Positions 42,883 through 51,378 of a stretch of DNA of 64,000 nt are shown one piece after another. The DNA lies in the NCBI GenBank assembly GCA_964369775.1, contig CAYJHQ010000010.1:1-64000 (forward strand), read 5' to 3'. Every line of letters starts with the position of its first letter. Within the stretch, counting starts at the first letter, position 1. The notes below the pieces were generated by a model. That model did not search any database, had not been told where the DNA came from, and saw only the letters and a list, made by a program, of their open reading frames with translations. The position numbers were made by a program, and so were the translations under genes. Source of the stretch: CAUPWF01 sp964369775 (GTDB lineage: Bacteria; Bacillota; Clostridia; Lachnospirales; Lachnospiraceae).

Positions 42883-43709
42883 AGAAGAAAACAATAAATA
42901 TATTAGTATTTACGATACTTGCTGTTGTAGGAATTATCTTTCTTGCACCATTTGTATGGATGATAGTAGTGTCGTTTGAACGGTATGCAAATATCAATCC
43001 ACCATTTCCACCAAGTTTTATCATTCAAGAATTTTCACTTTTCAACTTGGAACTTATAACAGAAAATGGAGGGCTATGGACGGCATATACGAATTCGCTT
43101 ATCATTGCAATTGCATCCGTGGCACTGAACCTTTTCTCTGTGTTACTAGCAGGATATGCACTTTCAAAAGGACGCTTTAAAGGAAAAGAAATCATTCTAT
43201 TAATTATATTGGGGACAATGATGATTCCGTTTGAGACGAGAATGATACCGATGTTTCGGATGTTTTCAGGTCTTGGATTGTCAAATACATTTATTCCCCT
43301 AATTTTGCCTAACATGATAGATGGATTTGGGTTGCTTCTAGCAAAAAACTTTTTTGATAAATTACCAGATAGTTTAATGGAAGCTACTTATATGGATGGG
43401 GGCGGACCATTTACGGTATTGACTAAAGTGTACCTACCTTTGGCATCACCGATTATAGCAACAATAACAATATTAAAATTTATGGATAGTTGGAACAATT
43501 TCTTGTGGCCACTTGTTGTGTTAACAGGAGAAGAGACTAGGACAGTGCCAATATTTATATCATCTTTTTCTACAGAAGGTGGAACCAGAATGGCAGGAAG
43601 TACAATGGCAGTGGCATTTTTAGGTGTAGTACCAGTATTAATCGTGTTTTTGTTTTTACAAAAATATATCATTCAATCAATAGCATTGAGTGGAGTAAAA
43701 GGTGAGTAA
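42879..43709 (+). CDS. ABC sugar/glycerol-phosphate transporter permease (UgpE/MalG type)
   Basis: 276 residues with six membrane helices and the EAA loop SLMEATYMDGGGPFTVLTKV, then YLPLASP. Partner of the upstream permease. The overlap ATGA with the first permease gives coupled translation. No ATPase gene lies in the operon, so the importer probably uses a shared MsmK/UgpC-type ATPase encoded elsewhere, as is common in Firmicutes. Confidence 0.93.
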   Translation: MKKKTINILVFTILAVVGIIFLAPFVWMIVVSFERYANINPPFPPSFIIQEFSLFNLELITENGGLWTAYTNSLIIAIASVALNLFSVLLAGYALSKGRFKGKEIILLIILGTMMIPFETRMIPMFRMFSGLGLSNTFIPLILPNMIDGFGLLLAKNFFDKLPDSLMEATYMDGGGPFTVLTKVYLPLASPIIATITILKFMDSWNNFLWPLVVLTGEETRTVPIFISSFSTEGGTRMAGSTMAVAFLGVVPVLIVFLFLQKYIIQSIALSGVKGE

Positions 43710-43744
43710 AAAATTTCAATATGAAAAATGAAAGGAAAAAAGAA

Positions 43745-45106
43745 ATGAAAAGAAAATTAGTGAGTGTATTATTAGTAATGGCAATGATGGGAGCAGCAGT
43801 AACAGGATGTGGAAATGTAGAGAAAAATGGAGGAACTAGTGCAGAAGCTAGCACAGAGAGTACAGGGGACAAGACAGTACTTAAAGTACAATTGATAGGT
43901 GGATTTGAACAAGAAGATTTTACAGATCCAGTGTCAGGAGAAAAACTAACAGGCATGCATGTTGTAGAAACAGAATTCGAAAAACAAAACCCAGATATTG
44001 ATGTGGAATTTATCTACATGGGGTGGGATGATTATCAAAAGAAGACTCAGGCAATGATGATAGGAGGAGAAGCTGATGTATACCAAGCACCAGGAATCAG
44101 TGCGCTTGCAGAGCAAGACTTATTAGAACCTCTTCAACCTTATATTGATGAAGATGGTTTTGATATGTCTGTATACACAGAAGGGCAAGTAGAAGGATGG
44201 AAAGTTGCAGGGCCAGAAGACGAAGAAGCTCAAATCTACGGACTGCCATTTATAGGAGATACCAGATTTATTATGTACGACAAAGAAATTTTTGATCAAT
44301 GGGGAGTTGAGTATTTAACAGCAGAGCCAACGATGGAAGAAATCTTAGAAAAAAGCGAGCAGATGACAGGCACAAACCCTGAGACAGGAGAAGAGAATTA
44401 TGGAATATTCTACACTGGAAAAGATGCAGCAGATACAGTAATGAACATCAATGAATATTACGGCGGAACTTGGGGTGAAGGAATTCGTTCTTCAGAAATG
44501 TCAGTTAACTTCAATAGCGACACAATGGTACAAGCGATAGAAGATTTAAAGACTTTGAATGAGTACGCACCAGAAGGAGTGATGGCAGGTCAAGGTGGAG
44601 AGTTATTTGGAACAGATGGAAATAATATTGCGATTAACTTAAGATGTGCTCCACTTAATTTAAAGTCAATACAAACATTAGGAATTGAAGATAATTATGG
44701 AGTTAGCCGCTTGTTTATTAATGAAGAAGAAGGTATGGGCGGAATGTTTGCTGGTAGTCCATTTGTTATTGCAAAGACAAGTGAAGTAAAAGACGCAGCT
44801 TGGGAATTTATGAAGTTCACATCAGGAGAGTTTTTCACAGAGTATTTCTGGAATAACCAAAGAGCAGAAGGAATGCCAGTAACAAAGAGCGCTCTTGAGC
44901 TAGAAGGGGTAAAAGGTGAAGAGAGTGTGGAAGCAATGTTCAAAACAATGGAGACTTTATGGGCACCTCGTTACTACTATAGAAGTGGACAAGGAAGAAG
45001 CATCTTGACAACAGCAGTTGAAACAGCTGTGTTAGGAGGAGAAGATACAAAGAGTACGCTAGATTCAGCACAAAAAGAGATAGAAGAATGGATTGAAGTA
45101 CAATAG
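43745..45106 (+). CDS. ABC transporter substrate-binding lipoprotein (family 1)
   Basis: 453 residues from ATG 43745; the frame is open 8 codons further but that part has no ribosome binding site. The lipobox is VTGC, about Cys22, followed by a Ser/Thr linker and the SBP_bac_1 domain (VVETEFEKQNPDIDVEFIYM, IGGEADVYQAPGISALA, YGLPFIGDTRFIMYDKEIF, AGSPFVIAKTSEVKDAAWEF). It delivers its ligand to the two upstream permeases. The next gene, a glycerophosphodiesterase, suggests the ligand contains a glycerol phosphate or glycoside. Confidence 0.92.
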   Translation: MKRKLVSVLLVMAMMGAAVTGCGNVEKNGGTSAEASTESTGDKTVLKVQLIGGFEQEDFTDPVSGEKLTGMHVVETEFEKQNPDIDVEFIYMGWDDYQKKTQAMMIGGEADVYQAPGISALAEQDLLEPLQPYIDEDGFDMSVYTEGQVEGWKVAGPEDEEAQIYGLPFIGDTRFIMYDKEIFDQWGVEYLTAEPTMEEILEKSEQMTGTNPETGEENYGIFYTGKDAADTVMNINEYYGGTWGEGIRSSEMSVNFNSDTMVQAIEDLKTLNEYAPEGVMAGQGGELFGTDGNNIAINLRCAPLNLKSIQTLGIEDNYGVSRLFINEEEGMGGMFAGSPFVIAKTSEVKDAAWEFMKFTSGEFFTEYFWNNQRAEGMPVTKSALELEGVKGEESVEAMFKTMETLWAPRYYYRSGQGRSILTTAVETAVLGGEDTKSTLDSAQKEIEEWIEVQ

Positions 45107-45142
45107 ACAGTAGAAACCAGAAAATAAATAGTACATAAAAAG

Positions 45143-45162
45143 GGGATGCTAATTGGCATCCC
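45143..45162 (+). terminator. Hairpin between the binding-protein and phosphodiesterase genes
   Basis: GGGATGC pairs with GCATCCC over a 6-base loop, without a T run. It may stabilise the 3' end of the abundant binding-protein mRNA or weakly attenuate the genes that follow; it is not a strong terminator. Confidence 0.4.
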
Positions 45163-45190
45163 TATGTATTTAAAGGAGAAAGGACTAGTT

Positions 45191-45859
45191 ATGACATATA
45201 TAACAGCACACGCAGGATTGGAGAATACAAAACCCGGGACATGGGAAGATGTGGAGAAGGCGATAGAACTAAATGCTGATATATTAGAAGTGGATGTTAG
45301 AATGTATGAAGGTAAAGTTTATCTTTCACATGATCCACTTAATATAGAATCGTTAGAAGAGTATCTCCTTTTAGAAGAGGTGTTAGAACGAATAAAAAGC
45401 ACAAACATTATGATAAATTGTGATATTAAAGAAAAAGAAACAACGAAGGAAGTAGCAGAAATAGCAGAGCGATTGCACCTGGAAAAACGACTGTTTTTTA
45501 CAGGGGCTAGTGACATAAATTTTTTGAATAAGTTTAATAAATTTCACTATTTTGTAGGTACAGAGTATGCAGGAATTACTGGAAATGAAAAACAATTAAG
45601 TAAAAAAGAGATTGAAGAGTTAATTATTAACTTTAGGAAGAATGCAAATCCTTGTTGCAGGGGATTTAATTTAGATTATAATACAGTGTCATTAGACCTG
45701 ATAGAAGCGCTTGCAAAAGCTAAAATTCCTCTATCGTGTTGGACTGTGGATAAAAGAGCTGATATCGATTTCTTGTTGCGAAATCAAATTCCTTATATAA
45801 CAACAAATCGCGTAAAGTATGCAATGGAACAGAGAAGGCAGTTAGATGAAGCAAGTTAA
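45191..45859 (+). CDS. Glycerophosphodiester phosphodiesterase
   Basis: 222 residues of the GDPD family in a TIM-barrel: ITAHAGLENTKPGTWEDVEK, DILEVDVRMYEGKVYLSHDP and NCDIKE. It cleaves glycerophosphodiesters to sn-glycerol 3-phosphate and an alcohol. HAG replaces the common HRG and ENT keeps the Glu. I start at ATG 45191, which has AAGGA six bases upstream. It links the importer to use of deacylated phospholipids or teichoic-acid fragments. The last 14 bases overlap the next gene. Confidence 0.88.
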   Translation: MTYITAHAGLENTKPGTWEDVEKAIELNADILEVDVRMYEGKVYLSHDPLNIESLEEYLLLEEVLERIKSTNIMINCDIKEKETTKEVAEIAERLHLEKRLFFTGASDINFLNKFNKFHYFVGTEYAGITGNEKQLSKKEIEELIINFRKNANPCCRGFNLDYNTVSLDLIEALAKAKIPLSCWTVDKRADIDFLLRNQIPYITTNRVKYAMEQRRQLDEAS

Positions 45860-47186
45860 AGAAAACATAAAAAAGCAGCTAATAGGGTTATCGATTCCGA
45901 TATATATTGAGCTGATTCTGCAATTGTTTGTAGGTAATGTAGATCAGGTGATGGTTGGATGGTTTAATCAAGATGGTGTTGGAGCAATAGGAAATGTAAA
46001 TCAAATAGTTTCATTAGTCTTAGTGACGTTTTCTATTTCATCTTCTGCTTCTGTAATATTAATTTCAAAATATTTAGGAGAAGGGGATAAGAAACAAGTA
46101 AAGGAGACTTATTTTACATCAGTACTAATTGGTTTGGTCTTAGGCGTAAGTGTTAGTTTACTACTGTTTATATTCGGAGACGAAATATTGAGGATGATGA
46201 ATCTCAAAGGAAGTATGTACACACAAGCGGTCAGCTATATGCGGGTGATAAGTATAGGTCTAGTTTTTCAATCATTATACCAGACGATATTATCATTTTT
46301 GAGAAGTCAAAAGATGATGAAAGAGACGATGGTAGTTTCGATTATTGTTAATATTATTAATGTAATTGGGAATTATTGTTTTATATTTGGAGCTTTTTCG
46401 CTACCTTCAATGGGGGTGCTAGGAGCAGGAGTAGCAAGTACGTTGTCAAGGATAATTGGTCTGCTAATCATAGCTACTATATTCATCAAAAAAGTGTTTC
46501 CAACCTATCAAGTTGTAGAAGGGCGGTACTTTTCGAAAATACAGTTAAAAAAGGTACTGAGCCTAGGTGTTCCTACGGCAGGAGAATCTATCTCATACGG
46601 TTTTTCACAAGTTTGTATACAATTTATTTGTAATGGATTTGCAACGTATATGATAAATGCGAGGGTTTATTTAAATATGTTAGCTAGTTTTTCATTTATT
46701 TGTGCAGAGTCGGTTTCGGGAGCAGCTCAGGTAATAATTTCGCATCAAATGGGAGGAAAATCGTATCGAGAAGTAAAGGAAAGCGTGAAAATATCGATGT
46801 TTCTATCTACTGTGTTTGCAGTAGGAATTGCAACACTTATATTTTTATTTACAGAGCAAATATTCACAATATTTACAGATGATAAAGATGTGATAGAAGT
46901 AGCTAAGATTGTAACAGGTATTGAGATTGTTCGTTCACTAGGAAGAGCGATAAATGTCAATTTGTGTAGGATATTACCTGTGTGTAATGATATTTTATAT
47001 CCAGTAGGCGTATCGACAGTATTTGCTTGGATTATTGGCGTGGGAGGTTGCTATCTTCTGGGAAATACACTTGGATTACAGATTGTTGGTCTATGGGTTG
47101 CAATGGCGCTAGATGAAGTGATAAGAGCAATTATATTTACATGTAGATTTTATAATGAAAAGTGGCAAAAAAAGGTATTTACCTAG
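45846..47186 (+). CDS. MATE-family efflux transporter
   Basis: 446 residues with about twelve hydrophobic segments of the MATE family: LIELILQLFVGNVDQVMVGW-like N-terminal segment, EGDKKQVKETY and a C-terminal FYNEKWQ tail. MATE proteins export cationic drugs or metabolites in exchange for H+ or Na+. It overlaps the phosphodiesterase gene by 14 bases, which is unusual for a drug pump and suggests it exports a product of this pathway or a toxic analog. Confidence 0.9.
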   Translation: MKQVKENIKKQLIGLSIPIYIELILQLFVGNVDQVMVGWFNQDGVGAIGNVNQIVSLVLVTFSISSSASVILISKYLGEGDKKQVKETYFTSVLIGLVLGVSVSLLLFIFGDEILRMMNLKGSMYTQAVSYMRVISIGLVFQSLYQTILSFLRSQKMMKETMVVSIIVNIINVIGNYCFIFGAFSLPSMGVLGAGVASTLSRIIGLLIIATIFIKKVFPTYQVVEGRYFSKIQLKKVLSLGVPTAGESISYGFSQVCIQFICNGFATYMINARVYLNMLASFSFICAESVSGAAQVIISHQMGGKSYREVKESVKISMFLSTVFAVGIATLIFLFTEQIFTIFTDDKDVIEVAKIVTGIEIVRSLGRAINVNLCRILPVCNDILYPVGVSTVFAWIIGVGGCYLLGNTLGLQIVGLWVAMALDEVIRAIIFTCRFYNEKWQKKVFT

Positions 47187-47210
47187 GAATTGGTATAGGA
47201 GATAAGTGAG

Positions 47211-48611
47211 ATGAAGGAATGTCTATTTCAAGAGAAGATAATAATTACTAAGGAACAGAGAACAACAGATATTGAGTTTGAATTTGAAGTAAAAGAAGAT
47301 CTAGAGAAATTGGTGATAAGTATTGAATATGGGCCAAAGATAATGAAGGATAAAGAGCTGATACAGAAAGAAGTAAAAACTTGCTATCAGAAGTATCGAA
47401 AAGAAGAACCGTTTGAGATGCATGAGTGCTTAATGAATTTCGTGTCGTTTTCATTAGAGCGAGCTGGAGCAAATATAGGAACAGCACATCGTCATGCACA
47501 AAAAAAATCTTATATTATATCAAAGGGAGGATCGTCGCCAGGATTCTTAAAATATAAACCTAAACAAGGAAGATATATAATTTGCCTACACGTAAATGAA
47601 ATAATGACAGAAGAAATTATATACGATTTATTAGTGGAAGGTATACAAGCTAAGACAGAAGAAATAGTGTATGTACCATTAGAGATGCACACCCATACTT
47701 ATCACTCAGATGGTGATTTTTCACCGAGAGAACTATATGAAGCGGTGAGAAGCTATGGGTATGCAGGATTTGCTATCACAGACCATAACACAATGACATC
47801 TTACGAGTGTATGCCGCAAAATATAGAAGACGAAATCTTTGTCATGCCAGGGATGGAATGCACTACTTTTTGGGGACACGTACTAACGCTAGATGCAAAT
47901 GTTAATTGGAGACACGCAAAGCGAGATACGATAGATGAATTTTTAGAAGAAGTGAAAAATGCAAATGGAATATGTGGAATTGCCCATCCATTTGAGCTGG
48001 GAGCACCGATTAGCTGTGGTTCTAACTGGGAATTTGATGTTAGTCGATGGGATTTGATTTCCTACATAGAATTATGGTCTCAGAACAATCCTTACAGTAA
48101 TAGGAAGAATTATTTGTCGAGAGAGTGGTACCAACAATTGTTAGAAGAAGGAAAAAAGCTTGCAATAACTGCTGGTCGAGATTGGCATCGTGCAGATCAA
48201 GAGCGACCGTCTGTTCTTACGGCGACTTATGTGGGAATAGAAGGGAGAAAGATAACGAAAGAAAGTGTAAAAGAAGCAATAAAACAGGGGAGAACATATG
48301 TGACTTCTCTCTTGGAACTAGATATAAGCATAAGTGCTGGAGGAGAAAAATATGGAATTGGAGATACAGTAGAGAAACAGCCGATACAAGTTCATATTAT
48401 AAGCAAAGTAGCAAGTGAAGAAAAGATATGGGCATCAAATGATTGTATACCGAAGCGGGTTCGAATCATCAATAACGGGCAAATAGTAACGGATGTTGTA
48501 TATAGTTCAGATGTTTTAATTAGTGATTTATATCTAGAGAGGGGATATATGATAATAGAAATTGTGGATGAACACCCAATAGCGGTGACGAGTGCAGTGT
48601 ACATAGCGTAG
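47211..48611 (+). CDS. PHP-domain metallohydrolase (CehA/McbA-like)
   Basis: 466 residues. An N-terminal beta-rich part (1-160) precedes the PHP domain: LEMHTHTYHSDGDFSPRELY, GFAITDHNTM, MPGMECTTFWGH and CGIAHPFELGAP carry the metal-binding His/Asp residues, and ITAGRDWHR closes the site. CehA/McbA-type PHP proteins cleave phosphoester or amide bonds with a trinuclear metal centre. It is 24 bases after the MATE gene and ends the operon at the 48626-48658 hairpin. It may act on a phosphorylated intermediate made downstream of the importer. The substrate is not known. Confidence 0.88.
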   Translation: MKECLFQEKIIITKEQRTTDIEFEFEVKEDLEKLVISIEYGPKIMKDKELIQKEVKTCYQKYRKEEPFEMHECLMNFVSFSLERAGANIGTAHRHAQKKSYIISKGGSSPGFLKYKPKQGRYIICLHVNEIMTEEIIYDLLVEGIQAKTEEIVYVPLEMHTHTYHSDGDFSPRELYEAVRSYGYAGFAITDHNTMTSYECMPQNIEDEIFVMPGMECTTFWGHVLTLDANVNWRHAKRDTIDEFLEEVKNANGICGIAHPFELGAPISCGSNWEFDVSRWDLISYIELWSQNNPYSNRKNYLSREWYQQLLEEGKKLAITAGRDWHRADQERPSVLTATYVGIEGRKITKESVKEAIKQGRTYVTSLLELDISISAGGEKYGIGDTVEKQPIQVHIISKVASEEKIWASNDCIPKRVRIINNGQIVTDVVYSSDVLISDLYLERGYMIIEIVDEHPIAVTSAVYIA

Positions 48612-48625
48612 TAGTAGGTAGAAAT

Positions 48626-48658
48626 AAAAATCAGAAGCTTTTCCAGCTTCTGATTTTT
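48626..48658. terminator. Bidirectional terminator
   Basis: AAAATCAGAAGC pairs with GCTTCTGATTTT over a 6-base loop, with runs of A before and T after. It serves both the plus-strand PHP operon and the minus-strand rubredoxin gene. Confidence 0.8.
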
Positions 48659-48670
48659 GTATTCAAGCAT

Positions 48671-49267
48671 CTATACAGGAACAAAATCGGCTGCGCCATG
48701 CTTACAAAGTGGACAAACGTAGTCACTTGGTAGTGTATCGCCTTCATAAATATAATTACAAATGGTACAGCGGTAACCCTTCTTTGCTGAAGTGGTAGGT
48801 TTTGGCTTTACATTTGCTTGATAGTAATTGTAAGTGATAGGCTCATCGTCGCTTAAGACGGCACCATCCGCAACTTCAACGATGAATAGGGTATGTGTAC
48901 CTAAATCCAAAGTATCTAGTACTTGACAGACTAGATAGCCTAGGGTGCAAGTATCGATATACGGGATACCATCTACTGTTTTATAGTCAATATTAGAGAA
49001 CTTATCTACATCACGACCTGATTGAAAGCCAAAATGTTTGAAGGTATCCATAGTTGCTTTTGTAGAGAGCGGTGATACGACAAGTTTTCCTGCCTTCTTA
49101 ACAAGTTCATCGGTATAGTTTCGCTTGCTGATTGAGATTGCAAGACGGTTTGGGGTCTCTGCAACCTGAGCAACAGTATTGATAATACAACCGTTCATTT
49201 TTTCTCCTAATGTAACAGAGGCTAAATATAAACCGTAAGTTATTTTAAACATTGCTTTTTGATCCAT
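48671..49267 (-). CDS. High-molecular-weight rubredoxin (flavin reductase-rubredoxin fusion)
   Basis: 198 residues. The N-terminal flavin reductase domain (about 1-150; LYLASVTLGEKMNGCIINTV, PNRLAISISKRNYTDELVKK, YLVCQVLDTLDLGTHTLFI) is joined to a C-terminal rubredoxin (about 163-198) with its four iron cysteines, YRCTICNYIYEGD and VCPLCKHGA. Such proteins carry electrons from NAD(P)H to flavodiiron proteins, which detoxify O2 or NO in anaerobes. No flavodiiron partner gene lies in the window. TCAGAAAGGATG precedes the ATG. Confidence 0.93.
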   Translation of the reverse strand: MDQKAMFKITYGLYLASVTLGEKMNGCIINTVAQVAETPNRLAISISKRNYTDELVKKAGKLVVSPLSTKATMDTFKHFGFQSGRDVDKFSNIDYKTVDGIPYIDTCTLGYLVCQVLDTLDLGTHTLFIVEVADGAVLSDDEPITYNYYQANVKPKPTTSAKKGYRCTICNYIYEGDTLPSDYVCPLCKHGAADFVPV

Positions 49268-49431
49268 ATAGATTCCATCCTTTCTGAAATTATAATTAAA
49301 GTTAAGTCTATTTTAACAGATTACACTAAAAAATATAAGTGAATCAAAAAAATAAGTTATAAATTTAAAAGAAAGGACATAAATCTGTAAAAGGTATAAT
49401 GTATAAAATTGCGTACAATACAGCGACAAAC
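49268..49431. other. Divergent intergenic region
   Basis: 164 AT-rich bases between the rubredoxin gene and the glycine-riboswitch promoter. No gene is seen; it presumably carries the rubredoxin promoter on the minus strand, though I cannot name its boxes with confidence. Confidence 0.4.
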
Positions 49432-49459
49432 TTGACAAAGCACTTCAATGTGCTAACAT
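49432..49459 (+). promoter_or_regulatory. Probable promoter of the glycine transporter
   Basis: TTGACA (49432-49437) and TAACAT (49454-49459) with a 16-base spacer, just before the riboswitch. Confidence 0.55.
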
Positions 49460-49483
49460 GGTACAGTAATGTGCTATATGAAG

Positions 49484-49656
49484 TTGGCAGGAAATTGATT
49501 TATAATCATCCGAAGGAGTAACACTCTCAGGTGTCTTTTGTAAAAAAGATAGCGACTGTCAATGGATGGCGTTCCGGAGAAGCTCTACCTTGAGTAGAGG
49601 GCCGAAGGTGCAACAGTGAGTATCACTGAATCTCTCAGGCAAAAGGACGGAATTTA
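49484..49656 (+). ncRNA. Tandem glycine riboswitch
   Basis: Two glycine aptamers lie end to end. The first has CCGAAGGAGTAA and CTCTCAGG (49509-49541), the second GGAGAAGCTCT (about 49576), GGGCCGAAGGTGCAA and CTCTCAGGCAAAAGGACGGA (to 49652). These match the conserved core of the gcvT class. No strong terminator follows, so control may act on the ribosome binding site GGAGGAC of the symporter. Tandem aptamers normally turn genes on when glycine is in excess. Confidence 0.93.
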
Positions 49657-49706
49657 TACCATTTTTTATAGCGCAATCATACTATACTTTTTTGGAGGAC
49701 AGATTA

Positions 49707-51209
49707 ATGACGGAAATGATTGCAGAAGTTAACAGTAAGGTTAACAGTTTGGTGTGGGGAGTCCCTGCATTGGTATTATTGATTGGTACAGGAGTGGTGA
49801 TGACGATTCTTACGAAAGGATTTCAGTTTACACACTTTGGTCATGCTATGAAAGAGACGGTAGGAAGCCTTTTTAAGAAAAAAGACATTCTAAAGAGTAA
49901 AGATAAAGATTCAATTTCCCAATTCCAAGCGCTTTGTACAGCATTGTCAGCAACAATTGGAACGGGTAATATAGCGGGTATAGCTTTTGCCATTACAATG
50001 GGTGGACCAGGTGCAATTTTTTGGATGTGGGTTGCAGCAGTATTTGGAATGATGACAAATTATTCAGAGAACGTATTAGGAATTTTTTATAGAAGAAAAA
50101 ATGAAAAAAACGAGTGGTGCGGTGGTGCAATGTACTACTTAGAACACGGGTTAGGTAGTAAAAAAGGATTTAAAGGGATTGCAAAAGTGCTAGCAGTATT
50201 ATTTTCACTATTTGCAATGTGTGCTTCTTTTGGAATTGGTAACCTCGGGCAAGTTGCCTCGATAAGAGAAAGCGTGTTGAGTATTTATACACTATCAGGA
50301 AATGCAACGACGGATGCACTAATTTTAGGTGTGGCATTGGCATTGGCAGTATCTTTGGTTATCTTAGGTGGATTAAAGCGTATTGCAAGTGCAAATGAAA
50401 AAATTGTGCCATTTATGGCAGGGTTTTATATTCTTGGAGCATTAATTATTGTTATAATGAATGCAGATATGATAATTCCAGCTTTTGAAGCGATTTTCAA
50501 GAATGCATTTAGTTTCCATGCAGCTGCAGGAGGAATGGGTGGTGCCGTGATTATGCAGGCTATTACATGGGGATTTAAGCGAGGCGTATTCTCAAATGAA
50601 GCCGGACTTGGTTCGTCGGTAATGGTTCACTCAGCATCAAATGTAAAAGAGCCAGTAGTACAAGGTCTTTGGGGAATCTTTGAAGTGTTTTTTGATACGA
50701 TGTTAGTCTGCACACTTACAGCACTTGTAATATTAACGACAGGTATTGTTGATCTAGAAACAGGTGCATCTCTTAGTGGAGCATCTCAGCTAGGTCTTGC
50801 AACAGAAGCATTTGCAAAGAGTTTTGGAACAGCAGGGGGGATTTTCATTGCAATAGCTGTAACATTGTTTGCATTCTCTACAGTATTAGGGTGGAGTTAT
50901 TACGGGACAAAAGCGTGTGAATACATATTTGGAACAAAATCAGTTACAGTATATAAGCTGATTTTCGTAGTAATTGTAGTGGCAGGATGTACATTAGATG
51001 CATCACTAGCAATTGATTTATCAGATACGTTCAATGGGTTAATGGCAATACCGAACCTGATTGGTGTACTATCGCTTTCAGGAATTGTATTAAAGATTAC
51101 AAAGAATTATAGCGATAGGATATTTAAGAAAAAGAAAGGTATTACTCCAATGTTATCAGCTGTTCCAGAGATTCAAAGAATGCAGCAAAGAGCATTGGAA
51201 GATCAATAG
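49707..51209 (+). CDS. Sodium:amino acid symporter (AGCS family), glycine-regulated
   Basis: 500 residues of the alanine/glycine:cation symporter family, with about eleven membrane helices. ALSATIGTGNIAGIAFAITM and GGPGAIFWMWVAAVFGMMTN are the signature region, followed by FKRGVFSNEAGLGSS. The glycine riboswitch indicates that glycine is the main substrate; it may import or release glycine. ATG at 49707 with GGAGGAC is preferred over TTG at 49692. It ends before the hairpin at 51230-51282. Confidence 0.95.
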   Translation: MTEMIAEVNSKVNSLVWGVPALVLLIGTGVVMTILTKGFQFTHFGHAMKETVGSLFKKKDILKSKDKDSISQFQALCTALSATIGTGNIAGIAFAITMGGPGAIFWMWVAAVFGMMTNYSENVLGIFYRRKNEKNEWCGGAMYYLEHGLGSKKGFKGIAKVLAVLFSLFAMCASFGIGNLGQVASIRESVLSIYTLSGNATTDALILGVALALAVSLVILGGLKRIASANEKIVPFMAGFYILGALIIVIMNADMIIPAFEAIFKNAFSFHAAAGGMGGAVIMQAITWGFKRGVFSNEAGLGSSVMVHSASNVKEPVVQGLWGIFEVFFDTMLVCTLTALVILTTGIVDLETGASLSGASQLGLATEAFAKSFGTAGGIFIAIAVTLFAFSTVLGWSYYGTKACEYIFGTKSVTVYKLIFVVIVVAGCTLDASLAIDLSDTFNGLMAIPNLIGVLSLSGIVLKITKNYSDRIFKKKKGITPMLSAVPEIQRMQQRALEDQ

Positions 51210-51229
51210 GATTAAATAGACAAATTAAT

Positions 51230-51282
51230 ACTCCTTGGTATTCATCAGTTATGTATGACGATGAGTACCAAGGAGTTGTTTT
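51230..51282 (+). terminator. Terminator of the symporter gene
   Basis: ACTCCTTGGTA pairs with TACCAAGGAGT, extended by TCATC/GATGA, followed by TGTTTTAT. It lies 20 bases after the stop. Confidence 0.8.
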
Positions 51283-51378
51283 ATGTGCGATTAATATAAC
51301 ACACAAGGTACTAAGCGCATGAATCAGTTGCGCAACAAGAGGATACTATATTATAATCAATAATACGGAGGGAAAGAG

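Noticed and set aside
46376..46882. Alternative frames inside the MATE gene
   Set aside because: They lie fully inside a clear twelve-helix transporter gene and have unusual composition.
48125..48418. Plus-strand frame inside the PHP gene
   Set aside because: It overlaps the PHP domain in another frame and has no homology that I recognise.
48461..48480. tRNA-like GGTTCGAATC sequence
   Set aside because: It is inside the PHP coding sequence and has no acceptor or anticodon stem around it.
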